Assembly (NCBI GenBank): GCA_008931825.1
Contig: QXVZ01021503.1
Span: 1 to 21,054, forward strand
DNA: 21,054 nucleotides
DNA from: Phallusia fumigata
Taxonomy: Eukaryota > Chordata > Ascidiacea > Phlebobranchia > Ascidiidae
Direction: 5' to 3'
Under the pieces are notes generated by a model. The model searched no databases. It saw nothing but the letters and a program-made list of their open reading frames with translations, and was not told the DNA's origin. Made by a program: the position numbers and the translations under genes. Position 1 is the first letter of the stretch, and the number at the start of each line of letters is the position of its first letter. Below are positions 1 to 10,974 of the stretch, one piece after another.

Positions 1-519
1 GCTGAGTCATACTACGCGCTGTTGGAATGCAGGTTGATTCGTTGCCTGATTTGTAAGACGCACAGGCAGTTGTTTTTAAAGCCAAGTGTTTTTTACGGCA
101 TTGAGGTGATACGTCATTCAAGTTGCTGTGACGTAGTCTTAACGTGGTCGGATAAAAACGCCTTGCCTAGAAAATATTAAAAGCTTTCTTAAGTTGCGCT
201 ATTTTCGCTTTAATTTATATTAATCATGGCACCATCAGATTAGTTTAGTTCGTTGGTTTCTCAAATTTTCAAAGGGCTTTAAAATAAAAATGGTTTGAAA
301 ATCGGAAACTGCAGGAAAATATTCGAATGCAACAAGTAACGTTCTAGCTATTATACATGAGGTAACAATTGAAAAAATAAAATAAAATCAAAGCTTAAAT
401 GAAAGACAGTTATCTCAATATTTGTCGGGCTATAATCTGTCCGCTACATGGCGCAACAGAGCAACCAGAAAAGATTGTCGAAGCTGCCAGAGTCGCACAC
501 AGACATATTAAACATGTTT
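1..519. other. Noncoding, no gene seen
   Basis: AT-rich sequence with short frames only. An AP-1-like TGAGTCA at 3-9 and CRE-like ACGTCA/TGACGT motifs at about 111-135 are the only notable sites. Nothing supports a gene. Confidence 0.5.
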
Positions 520-1019
520 AAGATTCGTGTTCACGACAGTTTTTGGGGTCATGAGGTTACCGCGGGTGGTTGCATTTACACAAATTGCACCTTTTCTGAC
601 TTTTTTACGGAAATGTCAAAACAAATGCAAAAGTCAAAGTTTAAAGGCTAATTCACACCAGATGCGTTTGGCCGTGTCTGATAGATAAACTTTGGTCCCG
701 GCTGCTGTAAGTGCCCTGCTGCTTGCCGCGAGATCAAAAAACCGTACCGCAAGCCGTTACACGCATCTGGTGTGAATTAGCTATAACAGCAGAACATCTC
801 GTACCTACAAATAAGCGGAAGAAGCAGATTGAACGTCTGACACTTGTGACGCAGCTGAATATTTTTCGATTGTTTCGTCATTTCTACGACATGGTAGATC
901 ACGAAAGGATTAGATTACGTCGACAAGGAATATGCTCTAACAGCATGCATGTTTTGAACTGATTACAGCTGTCAAGCGCGAGGACGGTCGGCGACTAAAA
1001 AATTTAGGAAGCCCTGCCG
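520..1019. mobile_element. Diverged hAT-like repeat, copy 1, interrupted by a small inverted-repeat element
   Basis: Matches the repeat in CENPI intron 2 (12416-12859) in several blocks. Examples are GTTGCATTTACACAAATTG against TTGCATTTACACAAATTG, aatgtcaaaacaaatgcaaa against aatgtcaaaaccaatgcaaa, and AACAGCATGCATGTTTTGAA against AACAGCATGTATGTTTTGAA. It ends GGAAGCCCTG at 1019, the complement of a CAGGGCTT-type hAT terminus. The 5' end is too diverged to place well. No transposase is visible. Confidence 0.6.
647..781. mobile_element. MITE-like element with perfect 20-bp terminal inverted repeats
   Basis: Left arm GCTAATTCACACCAGATGCG (647-666) and right arm CGCATCTGGTGTGAATTAGC (762-781) are exact reverse complements, with 95 bp between them. 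It is inserted in the older hAT-like repeat. The related copy in intron 2 shows the uninterrupted site (GTTTAACTGCAG). Flanks TTTAAA on the left and TATAAC on the right suggest a 5-6 bp A+T-rich target duplication. It has no coding capacity, and I do not recognise the family. Confidence 0.8.
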
Positions 1020-3449
1020 TAAACCATTGGATGCGACCCAAATGTTGGTCCACTTAAGCGAGTAAATTTATTGTTATTATGTCCAGCTAAAAATCTTGGC
1101 TAAAACTGTTGTCTCTAATACAATGACAAATAAACCAACACTTACTCTTTCGTATTAGGGTCGTGGTCTGATTTTACTGCTTTTTGTCGATTTTGGGTTG
1201 CAAAAGGAAGCGCTGTGCTATGTCATATTTTACAACTCGAAATCTCATCCATTTTCTGGAACATCTCATATGACTCATCATATTTTTCCATTGCTTTAAT
1301 TCCTATCTGATTGCGCAATGTTGTATCATACCAGTTTCTATCTAGAGCATATTATATTAATACGTGACGGCGGAACCAATAAATCTGTCGAATCATTAGA
1401 ACACTTAAAATCTGTTTGTGCCACCACGATACAAATCATATCCCATTTCTATGCGATGTAAGTTGTGTAGTAGTTCAGTTATTCGCCTACGTGCAGTCGT
1501 GACTCAGGTAATGACGTTTTATTTCGACACACAATGATGAAAAGATGATAAACAACTTAAGATTTTCGACAAACACTAATGGACAAGTCAGATTTCCATG
1601 AGTCCGCAGCTGTTACATTCGACAATCTACAAAAATATCTATTGGCCTTTCAAAATAACTGTAAGTACCCCCATTAAAATTATAAAACCCCATTCCAAGG
1701 GGACACGTGGTGTTTTTAGTTTATTTACATGATTTAGTCTATCGTTTTACGAATGACAGAGGGCCAAGTTGTACACCGACATAATTTTGCTCAAATGCTC
1801 CCACTGGTAATAAGAAGCGAAAAGCCTTGGAAGTTGTTCCCTCAAAATCATGTTATTTTGTAAACCTGGTTTTGGCTTTGCATTAAAAAACGTTGCGCGA
1901 CTATTTTGAGCGGGCGTTCATTGTAGTAACTGCCGAAGCAACTGCTTTAATGAAATGCGGTAATATTGAAAAGTAGCGCTATTTTTACTTACCTAATACC
2001 TACGTGACTTATACGACATCGCGTGGCCACAAAGGTGATTGGTTGACGGTAAAATTCTGACTCAAATGCGGACGTGGTTTTTTCAATCATTTGCGTTTTT
2101 ATTTTACTGAACAAACTCGCGTTTCAGGCAGACAAAAGCTGCTTAACCTTAGGTTCTACCTCATGCAACCTTAGTTAAAGCTGGTGGCCTCAAACCCTTT
2201 TGTAACTTGCCGCCAGGTTCGTTCAGGGTTTAAACGTCGCTCGCAATTTAGTTTTGTGTCTAGAAACTGTAGAATAATTCATTACGCGTGAAAGACCAAT
2301 TTCAACAGCTCTATTATGTGCTTAGTGCTGTTTGAAACCGGTTGTGGATATCAGCTGTTTTTTGACAGCTTTGACGTTTGTTTTGGCTTCTGCGGTTCAT
2401 AGTGTGGAGTAACAAGTCCTGCAATTATAGTACACTTCGGTTTTTGTATCCTACTTCGACATTTTGTGTATCCAAGAACATTTTCCAGAAAACTTGAACA
2501 GCAGTGCTCCGAAAAAGATACTTTAACAGAAGCATCCAAAAAATTGAAGCAAATTCTGATTATTGACTTAAAAAAACGACAAAATTTAAATTAAAATGTG
2601 CAGTAAAACTGCGATAAAGAATTTGGTACGAAGACAAAATAAAGATAAACCGATTGAAACGCCGTGCACCGTTTCAAATGCAACATAGCTTAAATGTTAT
2701 TCAAGAAAATTATAAAATGTATCTTGCTAAAAGCAGTTATTCCACTCTCTTTGCTGGGTTTGATATGCATTGTCATTTCAACATCCACATTTGTCATTGC
2801 AATGCTTGAAAGTTGACCTTTCTTGTCCGAGTGTTGCATGAGCCAAGAATAATTTATTACGTTGTTCTCGTCAAATTTAGAAATCTCAATTATCCACTTG
2901 ACTGGATGTCAAAAAAACCCGCGTTAAATTGCTTTGAAACGTTTGCTTTTTAATGTTTTCGCACAAAACCGTTTTGAAATCACTCGCTGCCTAATTAGAT
3001 TGTGAGCAAAAGTAGAAGGCCATAAACAACCATAGTTACCATTAAATAGTAATCCAAGCGGTTTGTGAAAATCTTTAGGGAACCAGATGTAAATGTTTCA
3101 ATGTTGTTCATAACAATGTTGATCGTAAGTTCACATGCTTTCTTGAAGTCCCTGACATTTCATGGGAACATAGTTTTTGAAAAATAATTTAATTAATTTG
3201 CGATGTAAAGGCTATTGTGGTATTTAAAGCGATTACCAACATAAGTCATCAATTCTTGCATTACTCACTAAAATTACGCATTAATCCTTAGATTAAGACT
3301 TGTGTACTTGCATACATCAGAAATCATAGCAAAAACTCTATTGTTTATAAAACGTTGATATATTTAAATTCAACAGAATTATGTGTTTATTTATGTTTAT
3401 CAGTCACATGTTATACATAGGACTTAAATTTAAACAAAAAACAACAATT

Positions 3450-3482
3450 GGATCAAAATCTGGCGGCGTTAAGATTTGATCC
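3450..3482. repeat. Hairpin with a one-base bulge
   Basis: GGATCAAAATCT (3450-3461) pairs with AGATTTGATCC (3472-3482) apart from one bulged A, around a short G+C-rich loop. No gene is adjacent and no function is assigned. Confidence 0.6.
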
Positions 3483-3699
3483 CCTTGGTAAAGTACTGAT
3501 AATTTAAGACAACGTCACAAACTGCGTAAACTTTAAACACGTTTATTCAGAAATAAATTTACATGCAACAATCACAACGTAAAATATGCACAAAATGTAA
3601 AAAAAGAATTTGCGCGACAATTACAGCCCTGGGCCTAAAATGCTTCAGTAATGAGATTTTTTTCGTAATTTATAATGCGAACGAATTGGTGTAAAAGAG

Positions 3700-3730
3700 A
3701 AGTTGCACAACGAAAGGTTATGTGCAACTT
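3700..3730. repeat. Perfect 10-bp stem hairpin
   Basis: AAGTTGCACA (3700-3709) and TGTGCAACTT (3721-3730) are exact reverse complements around an 11-base loop. It is isolated in noncoding sequence, with no flanking duplication that would mark an element. Function unknown. Confidence 0.7.
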
Positions 3731-4261
3731 TAAAACCATTCATTATTTAACACGATTGTCTATGTGTGCCAGGAACTACTTCACAAATTTCTAAACAAAT
3801 TAACTCCCTAAAGAGCCAACTACACGATTATCGACGAAAAGTTGCTACAGTTTCAAATTCTTTTACTAAAGCTGATTTTTGCATGTAAAAATTTTGCATT
3901 CAAATTTTTAGGTTTGAATAGGTAAAAGAGCACCAAAACTTTAAACACATGTACATTGTTGCTTCCGTGAAAAAAGCAGTTATAAAACAAACAGTGCATT
4001 TTTGACATGATTTTTTGCGAAACATTTACGTAAATCTACATGCAATCCAAGTCGCTGGAAATTTACGTTTCGTGCGATCGCATTCCGTTCGTAAGTGTGC
4101 CCGCAGCCAAAGGTCACAATTAATAAGTGAAAAAATGTCAGTCTAAGTGTCATGTCAGCAACGGTGAATCTTGACTTGAAGCTAAGTAGAGGTATACGCG
4201 CCTTCTGTATTGTCAACGGTGGCGAAAGAAAGGTAAACGTTTCATGATGTCATGTCGACAA

Positions 4262-4449
4262 TGACGTGGGCGGCGAGCTACGTTACAAGTTTAATTTTAA
4301 GATGCACATTGGAATTCTTGTAAGCGGTTTACGATTAATGACGTCTTTTAAAAAACCACATCAAATGACGTCATCGCATGATTACGTGGTAGCCACGGAT
4401 GACGTTGCGCATTTGACATGGTGTAAAAGTTTTGGAATGTTCAACGTCA
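4262..4449. promoter_or_regulatory. Cluster of CRE/ATF half-sites
   Basis: TGACGT, or its complement, occurs at 4262, 4339, 4366 (full palindrome TGACGTCA), 4400 and 4444. A related TGATGTCA occurs near 4246 and a TTACGTGG at 4382. Five exact six-mers in under 200 bp is far above chance. The target gene and the bound factor (CREB/ATF or other bZIP) are unknown, and no adjacent gene is recognised. Confidence 0.4.
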
Positions 4450-4460
4450 TTATAATTCGA

Positions 4461-6141
4461 TTTTTGTGCGGTATTGGGCCTGGTAATAGTGTGGGCTGTG
4501 TACGTTGCGATAACACAGAGTGAAGAACGACGGCATCAAATAAATAAGTTTTCAAGTCTGACGCTTCGATCCCAATCACTTGCTGGGTTTCAATCCTCGC
4601 AGGGAACACTTCATAACTTCACGACAGTAGAGGCACATTACTGAAATATTAAAAAGAGGTTGTTAATAATCGGTTGATAAATTTTGGGAAACACTGCTGG
4701 TGGAAACAAAAATATTTTCGTGTGTAAAAACGGATTATATGATGGTTTTCCGTCAGCCAATTAGCTTATCATTATCCGTTAAACTCTAGATGTTTACGAA
4801 GTCTTGTCAAATGATATCAAACAATTTGTTTAGTCTGTTTCGTAAATAACCTCCCGCAAATTGGACGGCGTATCTAATGTGTGAACAATTCGCAGGCAAT
4901 GTACTTTGGAATTTCCGCTGCTTTTTATTTTTTAACGACATCTACAACAGTCACAGATGGTTTGATGATGCTCGGTCGTGAACCAGCTTAAAGCATGGCT
5001 CCAAACGGATTTTTTTACACAAACATATAGTAATTGTTTTGGTCTTCAGAAAATAGGCAATGTGTAGATTTTTTATTTCATCCCAATATTTAAAAAATTA
5101 AAATTTGAAATTTGAACTTACGATTTCCGTTGGGGCGGGTGACTTCTGGGCATTTATACAGATACTGACTTGAGGCGGAGGGGAGGCAATGGCATATGCA
5201 GCCCTGTGAGACAACAAAAACAGTCGTAAACAAACGCTACACTGCAATTCGAGGTCGATTCTATTCCGGGCAAATGAGTTGAGTTTATTTTGTTTGGTGA
5301 AAGAAATCGTAGCGACGCAATACCACTTAATCAACACCAAGCCGGAAGTAGCTGCGCAATGTACCGACAAACATAGCTACGTTGGGACGTTCTGTAGCGC
5401 GAAAATGTCGAGGGCAGAGTTGGTGCTCATATGAACGAGTTCCAAACCGCATTGCAAGGAGAAAGTCGAGTTAGTTCTAAAGGGGAACAGCTGCGGCTAG
5501 TTCAGCTGTGAGGAGCATTTGGTTTTGGCACCAGGCTTTTTGGCTTGCTTTTTACGCGTGGCGATTTAAAACCCAACAATAAGCCACAAAAATTCGCACT
5601 AAAAAGTTTAGATTTTTTTGCGTTTTTGCCCTGGGCGAGTAGTCAATATTTACTGATCGAGATTTCCTCGAAAATGCCGTGAAAGAATCCTGTTGTTGTT
5701 TTGACGCGAAATTGGCCGTGTTTTAGTTTTTACCCTTTTTGACAAAAACAGCCGGAGTGACATTTTACGCCTTAACGGCTCGCTAACGATGATACATAAT
5801 TGCGTATTTCTAATGAAAAATACTTCAAGTTACGGATTTAAAGAGGAGCTTTCTGTAATCAAATTCGCTAATATGAGTTTTCTGGCATTTCTTTTTAATT
5901 AAGCTACTTTTCAAGACCGTGCTGTCTTGACCACTAAAAAAACAACAGTTTAATATATTTACCAGATTCACACGCAGCCTATTTGTTTCAACGGTGTTCA
6001 GCATGCAGAATTTGGCCCAAGGAAAGGGAGCGGATTGAGCTAAAAAAACAAAAACGGTAAATTATTATTATTTGTAATTGGCCTGTATAGGCATTTGGCA
6101 GCAAGATAGGTGTAAACAAACTTGAGCACTACAGCAGACAA
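4461..6141. other. Noncoding, no gene seen
   Basis: No recognisable coding segment. Two CAGCTG E-boxes at 5488-5493 and 5503-5508 form a short inverted pair, and TCAAGAC/GTCTTGA forms a 7-bp stem near 5912. Nothing else stands out before the SINE. Confidence 0.5.
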
Positions 6142-6402
6142 AGATGGAGACTGCCTTGTGTTCACAAGGTTGTGGGTTCTAATCCTGTCTCGGTCGCTTG
6201 TGTTTCCCCGGGTAAGAAACTTAAGCCTTAACCCAGTGAACCCGATGCGTTGACCCAACTTGAAGTCACCGTTTTCAAAGTTTAACAAAATGATCCAACG
6301 GAAATGCTGTAATAAGGCAGGTAGCTTGATCGTGGACTCTTTGTTATCATAACGTATTCAAGCGTTGTTATGCCCCCGAGGATATAAATAAAACAAACAA
6401 AC
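6142..6402 (+). mobile_element. tRNA-derived SINE, copy 1, 5' end degenerate
   Basis: Has the polymerase III B box GGTTCTAATCC at 6175-6185, preceded by CTGCCTTGTGTTCACAAGG. A shared body follows (CTGTCTCGG, CGATGCGTTGACCCAA, AAATGATCCAACGGAA, AAGGCAGGTAGCT), and the tail is an A/C-rich AAACAAACAAAC. The A box seen in the 20079 copy is not recognisable here. Spurious reverse-strand frames such as DRIRTHNLV come from the tRNA-like head. Confidence 0.8.
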
Positions 6403-7172
6403 ACAGCTGCGCGACGATGTGTTTACTTGTTATGGCAATTTGAAAAGACAAGCACTTAAACCGCATGAACAAACAGGAAATAGCTGCGCAACATTGAAAC
6501 ACTATTCAACATTTGAGTGGTAAAACACAGTTTGTAAAACGTTGTAATACGCAATGCGATCTTACAAGATGTTGTCATGTAGCTTGCGGCTGGTTTTACC
6601 AAATTCCAAAACATGCGGTAGATATTTCATGAATAATTTATACAAAGCGTTGCAAACCAAGTTATGTTATGTCATAAACTTCCGATCACTAATCGATAAA
6701 ATGTTGTGGTCGGGCATGATGTTGTTGAAACAGGAAACTAAGTCGGAAAAAATAGATTTCCATTATTTCTGTGTTTGTTTTAAAGGTGCCACTTTTGGGT
6801 TAATATAATTTATTGTTCCGTTATAGAGAGACAAAAAGTGTGATGGCAAAGCTGTTTATAGGTCGCTGGAATCAAGTTTAGGAATTTTGGATCACGTAAA
6901 TGTCGACATCAAATTTGCAACATGTGTTGGTTATTGTGTAACATTTCAAAGCATGTTGACGTTTACTGCTTTTCACCAGGATACCGCTTTTTCCTTAACA
7001 TTTGGGCGACAAATTATAGTGACGTTTCACACAAAAAAGATGATGGCTAAACTGGTTGTAGATTTTGATGTAAGCGAATTTGTATTTGCAACAGGTTCAC
7101 TGTGCATTATTTAAAACCATGATGTAATGGCTTTCTGACGCACGGGAAACCTTCGGAATGAAGTTGTTCCTG
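6403..7172. other. Noncoding, no gene seen
   Basis: Contains two open frames of 75-84 codons (6554-6808 and 6887-7114), with no recognisable content and no splice structure that I can support. Confidence 0.45.
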
Positions 7173-7676
7173 TTAGACACGGAAACCAACATGTGTTTTG
7201 CATTCGAAACTGGGAAAGCGGAACACCGACTTGCAACAATGAAACCGAAAACGCAAAACTTCAGTTTCGGTACAACAGGGCCTTCTATAACTTAAACTTC
7301 TCTTCACGCCACAATGAACGTGGATTATCTCGAAAGAGAGGACGTTTTCGTAGCCCAGGGGAGTTTTTAACGTTTGGGACAAAGAGACTTCGAATCCATG
7401 TTTTATGGTCGAACGCATTTTGGCCCAATTTAAGACGAAAATTGCTTGTTTGGTTAGATGAAGATAAGACAAAAATTTGCCGCGTTTTATATCATGTGAC
7501 ATTCTCACGCTTTTCGGAAAAGAATTTTGTTTTTTCTGCAGACATATTCGTTTCGAAAATGTCATTTTTTCGTAAATCACAGGTTCTGCTGCCCTAATCG
7601 GCTGGAAAAATGTGAACCTATCAATAGATTTCGGGTAAGCGTTCGTTGTATTACCAAGAACAGTCGAATCCACCAA
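7173..7676 (-). CDS. Unrecognised 167-codon open frame, coding status doubtful
   Basis: The longest uninterrupted frame in the window. It starts MVDSTVLGNTTNAYPKS and is rich in K, R, F and C. I recognise no domain, signal peptide or membrane segment. A 134-codon frame overlaps it on the other strand (7193-7597), so at most one is likely to be real. No promoter, splice pattern or repeat identity supports either. Chance in AT-rich DNA, or a relic of a mobile element, are both possible. Confidence 0.15.
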   Translation of the reverse strand: MVDSTVLGNTTNAYPKSIDRFTFFQPIRAAEPVIYEKMTFSKRICLQKKQNSFPKSVRMSHDIKRGKFLSYLHLTKQAIFVLNWAKMRSTIKHGFEVSLSQTLKTPLGYENVLSFEIIHVHCGVKRSLSYRRPCCTETEVLRFRFHCCKSVFRFPSFECKTHVGFRV

Positions 7677-9005
7677 CTGCCGTAAGCTAATGCTCGAATG
7701 CTACTCGGTTATCACCAACTTTAAATCCTGGTTTAAACAACGTTTTATAACATGCACATCCAGCGCTACGGCCAGGTTCCGTGTGCAAAAACACGCCAAT
7801 GCATGGCACATTACTGGACAGCTTAAGTGGTAGCTACTCGGATAACATCAGAGTTTGAGCGTTTCTTGTCCAAGTTGAATGTCAAAAGAGGTCAAATCGA
7901 CTTACCGCCATGCGCCAGAGTTGTAAAGACAACGAAGATTGCGATGAGACGGAATGCAATCACCTTCGACATGATTGATGAAGTATATGCGGTTCTCGGA
8001 TTTTGCTTAGAGATTAAAAACTATATCTCTTAACGTTTTAAAGCTGCAAAACAAGATGAAAGTTTTAGTCTGTAGTTTTAAAACGTGGCATTTTTCCTGC
8101 CCACGGCAAGCAGTTAATCTCGCTAAGAATTATTAATTCTGTTATCTTTCGTCTTTCCCAGTACATTAGATCGTTTTTGAACTGACACTTATGCCGTTAC
8201 AAGTTTTAAGAGGGGTTTGGCTTTCTACGCCTATCTACAAATATACAAGTGGTAACACGTCTTTGTAATGCGAAAAATGCATTCTGCACAATTTGACAAA
8301 GTTGATTAATTCGGATGTTGCTACGGCATTTTTCTGCATATTTCAATCCGTTAGTCGATAAGTATACAAAAGCACCAACCAGTTTTAAATTTTGAACAAA
8401 AATTATGTTCGTACAAAAATTATGTAGTATACAAAAGCACCAAATTGTTGAAAACCATTTACGTTCTGTTTTTAGTTTCCATTCCAAATTTTCATTGATC
8501 TTTTCCGAGTAGGGAACGTTATGCGCCAAAACAATTTTCTAACTTTTCGCGTGAAGGCGTTGGCAATCCTATTTACTGATGTAAGAAACTTCCGATTAAA
8601 AACAACTACTTAAAAATTGAACGAAATAGGTCGAGACGTCCTTGAAATTCTTGTGCCAGTTTACTTTTCAACAGTGGCAACATTTTTAATTTTAGCTTTC
8701 AAAAACATGTTAGTCATTGTCTTACTACATACCATATATTTCTTGCGCAATTTACCAAACAATTAATGAAGATTACTTGCATATATTTGCCCATGCACGA
8801 GTTGATTACAAAAAACTATTTTTATTACTTTTACTACCCAACACGGGTTCAAAAATTTCCGTAACGCTTTATAATTAAATACTTTTTTTAAGACCAACTA
8901 GCTAAGCTCAATACACGTTGCACAACTTCACCGTTCTTTTACTTTTGCTGAAACATTCTTTTGCGCCACCAAATTTCCTCTCATTGAAATCGAGAGCTGC
9001 GCGCG
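7677..9005. other. Noncoding, no gene seen
   Basis: Unrecognised short frames on both strands, the largest being 107 codons on the minus strand at 8206-8529. The 18-bp direct repeat lies here. No domain or transposon signature is visible. Confidence 0.45.
8361..8443. repeat. Short direct repeat, 18 bp twice
   Basis: AGTATACAAAAGCACCAA occurs at 8361-8378 and 8426-8443. Two copies of ACAAAAATTATGT lie between them. It is a local duplication of the kind left by slippage or a small insertion. No gene is involved. Confidence 0.75.
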
Positions 9006-9006
9006 T

Positions 9007-9032
9007 TATATACCCAAGGTGCGTGACGTCAC
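9007..9032 (-). promoter_or_regulatory. Full CRE upstream of a TATA box on the minus strand, candidate promoter
   Basis: GTGACGTCAC (9023-9032) is a perfect palindromic CRE. Read on the minus strand, it lies about 10 bp upstream of TATATAA (9006-9012). The local sequence is richer in G+C than its surroundings. A transcript would start near 8980 and run left, where I see no recognisable gene, only a short frame beginning MRGNLVAQKNVSAKVKER. Confidence 0.25.
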
Positions 9033-10314
9033 TTCACGCATCGTCGCACACGGTCGAGCGCGGCACGGCTGCAGTTTGGCGTTTCTCATGTGGTTTTCGT
9101 CCAGCTTGTTCAGGGACTTTTCCAGTCGAAACTTTCTCAAAAGCGACACTCCTTGAATAGGACATGGGTTGACTAAGCGACAAACCATAAACTCGACTAT
9201 ACGATTGCTAGACTTTTCGTAAACATGCATGATTAATGCGACATTGAAAGCTGATAGTCAACACTAAGTTTAAACTTTTCGTAGGTTTGTGGACGCCTTT
9301 CTTCCGTCCTGTAAAAATTGTTTACGTTTATTTATTGCCCCGGAATTTAACGATCTACTTTTTACACACACAGTTTGCGTGACGAGAAGTAAAGAAATTA
9401 GTGTGTTTTTTTTCCTTTCACTTGAACCCTAATTGTAACGAAACTAGTTTGGCCGCGTTGAAGAAGAAAGTAACAACAGATGATAATTTGACATATTACC
9501 AAAGCCAAACTTTGACAGGCATGGTGTTTTTTCATTCACCCCAGGGGTTGGGGAAACTTCGGTCAGTGCTTCCTTATTTCGAACCCTGTAAACAATTCCC
9601 TCAAGCGGTTTGCTTATTTCCGCATGTCTTCTGCTTTGCAAACACCCGCTATTTTTATCCCGAAACGGAATGAATCAATCGGTTTCCGAAGATTCGAGAA
9701 AAACAACCTCCCATCTCCCAACCATCCCTCCCTTTCAGTGTGGTCCAGTCACCATTTCGCAATGCGGCATCAAGTGGTTTTGTTGTTCCGCTTTTTGTGA
9801 ATTGCTGCAGGTGCTGTGTTGTGACGTCATCGGGGTTCCCCGAGGGAGTCTGTCGCAAAACACGGAAAATCCGATTCATAAAATACCGTAGCTCTATCCA
9901 CTCATTGAAACGTTATTGGTTGTTATATTTCAATACGTATGTTCAGTGCTAAATTTAGGTAGAAGTTGTTTAGCTTGGGAAAGTGGTTTTTATTTATTTT
10001 CCTACTAATTCCTTTCCGTAACTTATAAAATTGGTTGTTAACCATTGGCCTGGGGCCTCACAATATGTAGGGGGCTTTAAAACATGGGAAAATATACCTT
10101 TTTACTTAATGTGTTCTCACAAATTTCTAAAAAAACGTATCTATTATTAACTGTATGTAAATAAAACTATGTTTTTATACATTTAAAAGTAGCCTACATG
10201 TACATTTCCAATATTTCTGATGCCAGCTGGCGCAACTTAAAAAGGGGGGTCAGCGTTTTACATACTGTGGCAAAAAAAGCCTTACCAAGATTTTGCAAAC
10301 AAAAAGACTGATTC
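9033..10314. other. Noncoding, G+C-richer part with overlapping short frames
   Basis: Between about 9400 and 9950 short frames stay open on both strands at once, which reflects higher G+C and few stops and is not good evidence of coding. A TGACGTCA occurs at 9822-9829 beside CGGGGTTCCCCG. I recognise no protein. The stretch from 9950 to 10200 is plain AT-rich sequence. Confidence 0.4.
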
Positions 10315-10373
10315 GGGTTTCGAACCATCAACCTTGCAACTTTCGTTGCACAAACTACTTGGCAAACTGTTGA
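10315..10373 (-). mobile_element. Second tRNA-like SINE head or tRNA relic
   Basis: On the minus strand, an A-box-like TTGCCAAGTAGTTTG (10351-10365) is followed by a possible anticodon stem TGCAA/TTGCA and a B box GGTTCGAAACCC. Spacing fits a tRNA, but the acceptor stem does not pair and the anticodon loop is one base short. It is therefore more likely a tRNA-derived SINE or pseudogene than a working tRNA. It differs from the GGTTCTAATCC SINE family. Any SINE body would extend towards 10195. Confidence 0.45.
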
Positions 10374-10664
10374 CGGCAATGTGAAAGTAATTTGTACGCG
10401 AGGAGACAGCTGTCAGACAGACATCCACTGTCTGTATTGCTTCGGGTCAACAACTTCAATGAATTGATATGGCAGGTGGCATTGAGCCAAAACTTGACTT
10501 GGAAAGACCGGAAAAAAAGGCCGCGGAATTTTACACAAGCACACAACTCCAAAATTACCCAGTGCACCTGTGACGTACCAAGTGACGAAATTCAGAGTGA
10601 CGTCTGTCACACCAAGGAATATCTTTTACTTCTGTTACTTCAGGATTGGGTGATGTTTTCGTCG
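10374..10664. other. Noncoding gap between the tRNA-like relic and the hAT element
   Basis: No recognised gene. Contains two TGACGT motifs near 10571 and 10598. A 103-codon frame covers it but runs into the transposon at 10673, so it is unlikely to be genuine. Confidence 0.45.
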
Positions 10665-10672
10665 GCCAAAGT

Positions 10673-10974
10673 TAGGGTTACCAACTTTGTTAAGCTACAA
10701 TAAAGGACACAAAAACGTCTCGAAAACGCACTTCCAATTAATATTTCGATCTGATGATGACATAAAATATTGGCCCTACTATTACAAGTTTTCTCACATA
10801 GATTTCTTTCATAACAAATTACCTTGTTGTATAATGTGCAAAATTTGTTTTGTTTCTTCGAGTCTCACTTCAGAAATTTGACCACAAGTCAAAACGATTT
10901 TGATATAAAGGACAAGGACAACTAGAGCAGAATAGAGGATTGTCCTTTGAAATAAAGGACGGTTGGCAACCCTA
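10673..10974. mobile_element. Non-autonomous hAT element with perfect 8-bp target duplication
   Basis: Terminal inverted repeats TAGGGTTACCAAC (10673-10685) and GTTGGCAACCCTA (10962-10974) match at 12 of 13 positions. The flanking octamer GCCAAAGT is exactly repeated at 10665-10672 and 10975-10982. An 8-bp duplication is the hallmark of hAT transposition. Subterminal ATAAAGGAC motifs occur near both ends. At 302 bp it has no room for a transposase. Confidence 0.88.

Larger units (their letters stand above)
1020..4240. other. Noncoding, no gene seen
   Basis: About 3.2 kb with no frame longer than about 80 codons. I find no recognisable protein segment, no tRNA boxes and no clear transposon termini. 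Two small hairpins are listed separately. It is probably intergenic or intronic sequence of an unseen neighbour. Confidence 0.5.

Noticed and set aside
448-962. Two short plus-strand frames at 448-651 and 711-962 as genes
   Set aside because: They lie within or across the hAT-like repeat and the inserted inverted-repeat element, and show no protein similarity.
2155-2162. CTACCTCA, a let-7 seed match
   Set aside because: An eight-base match in noncoding DNA is expected by chance, and no transcript is known here.
9444-9891. Overlapping frames on both strands as a real gene
   Set aside because: Open frames on both strands reflect local base composition. There are no recognisable residues or splice structure.
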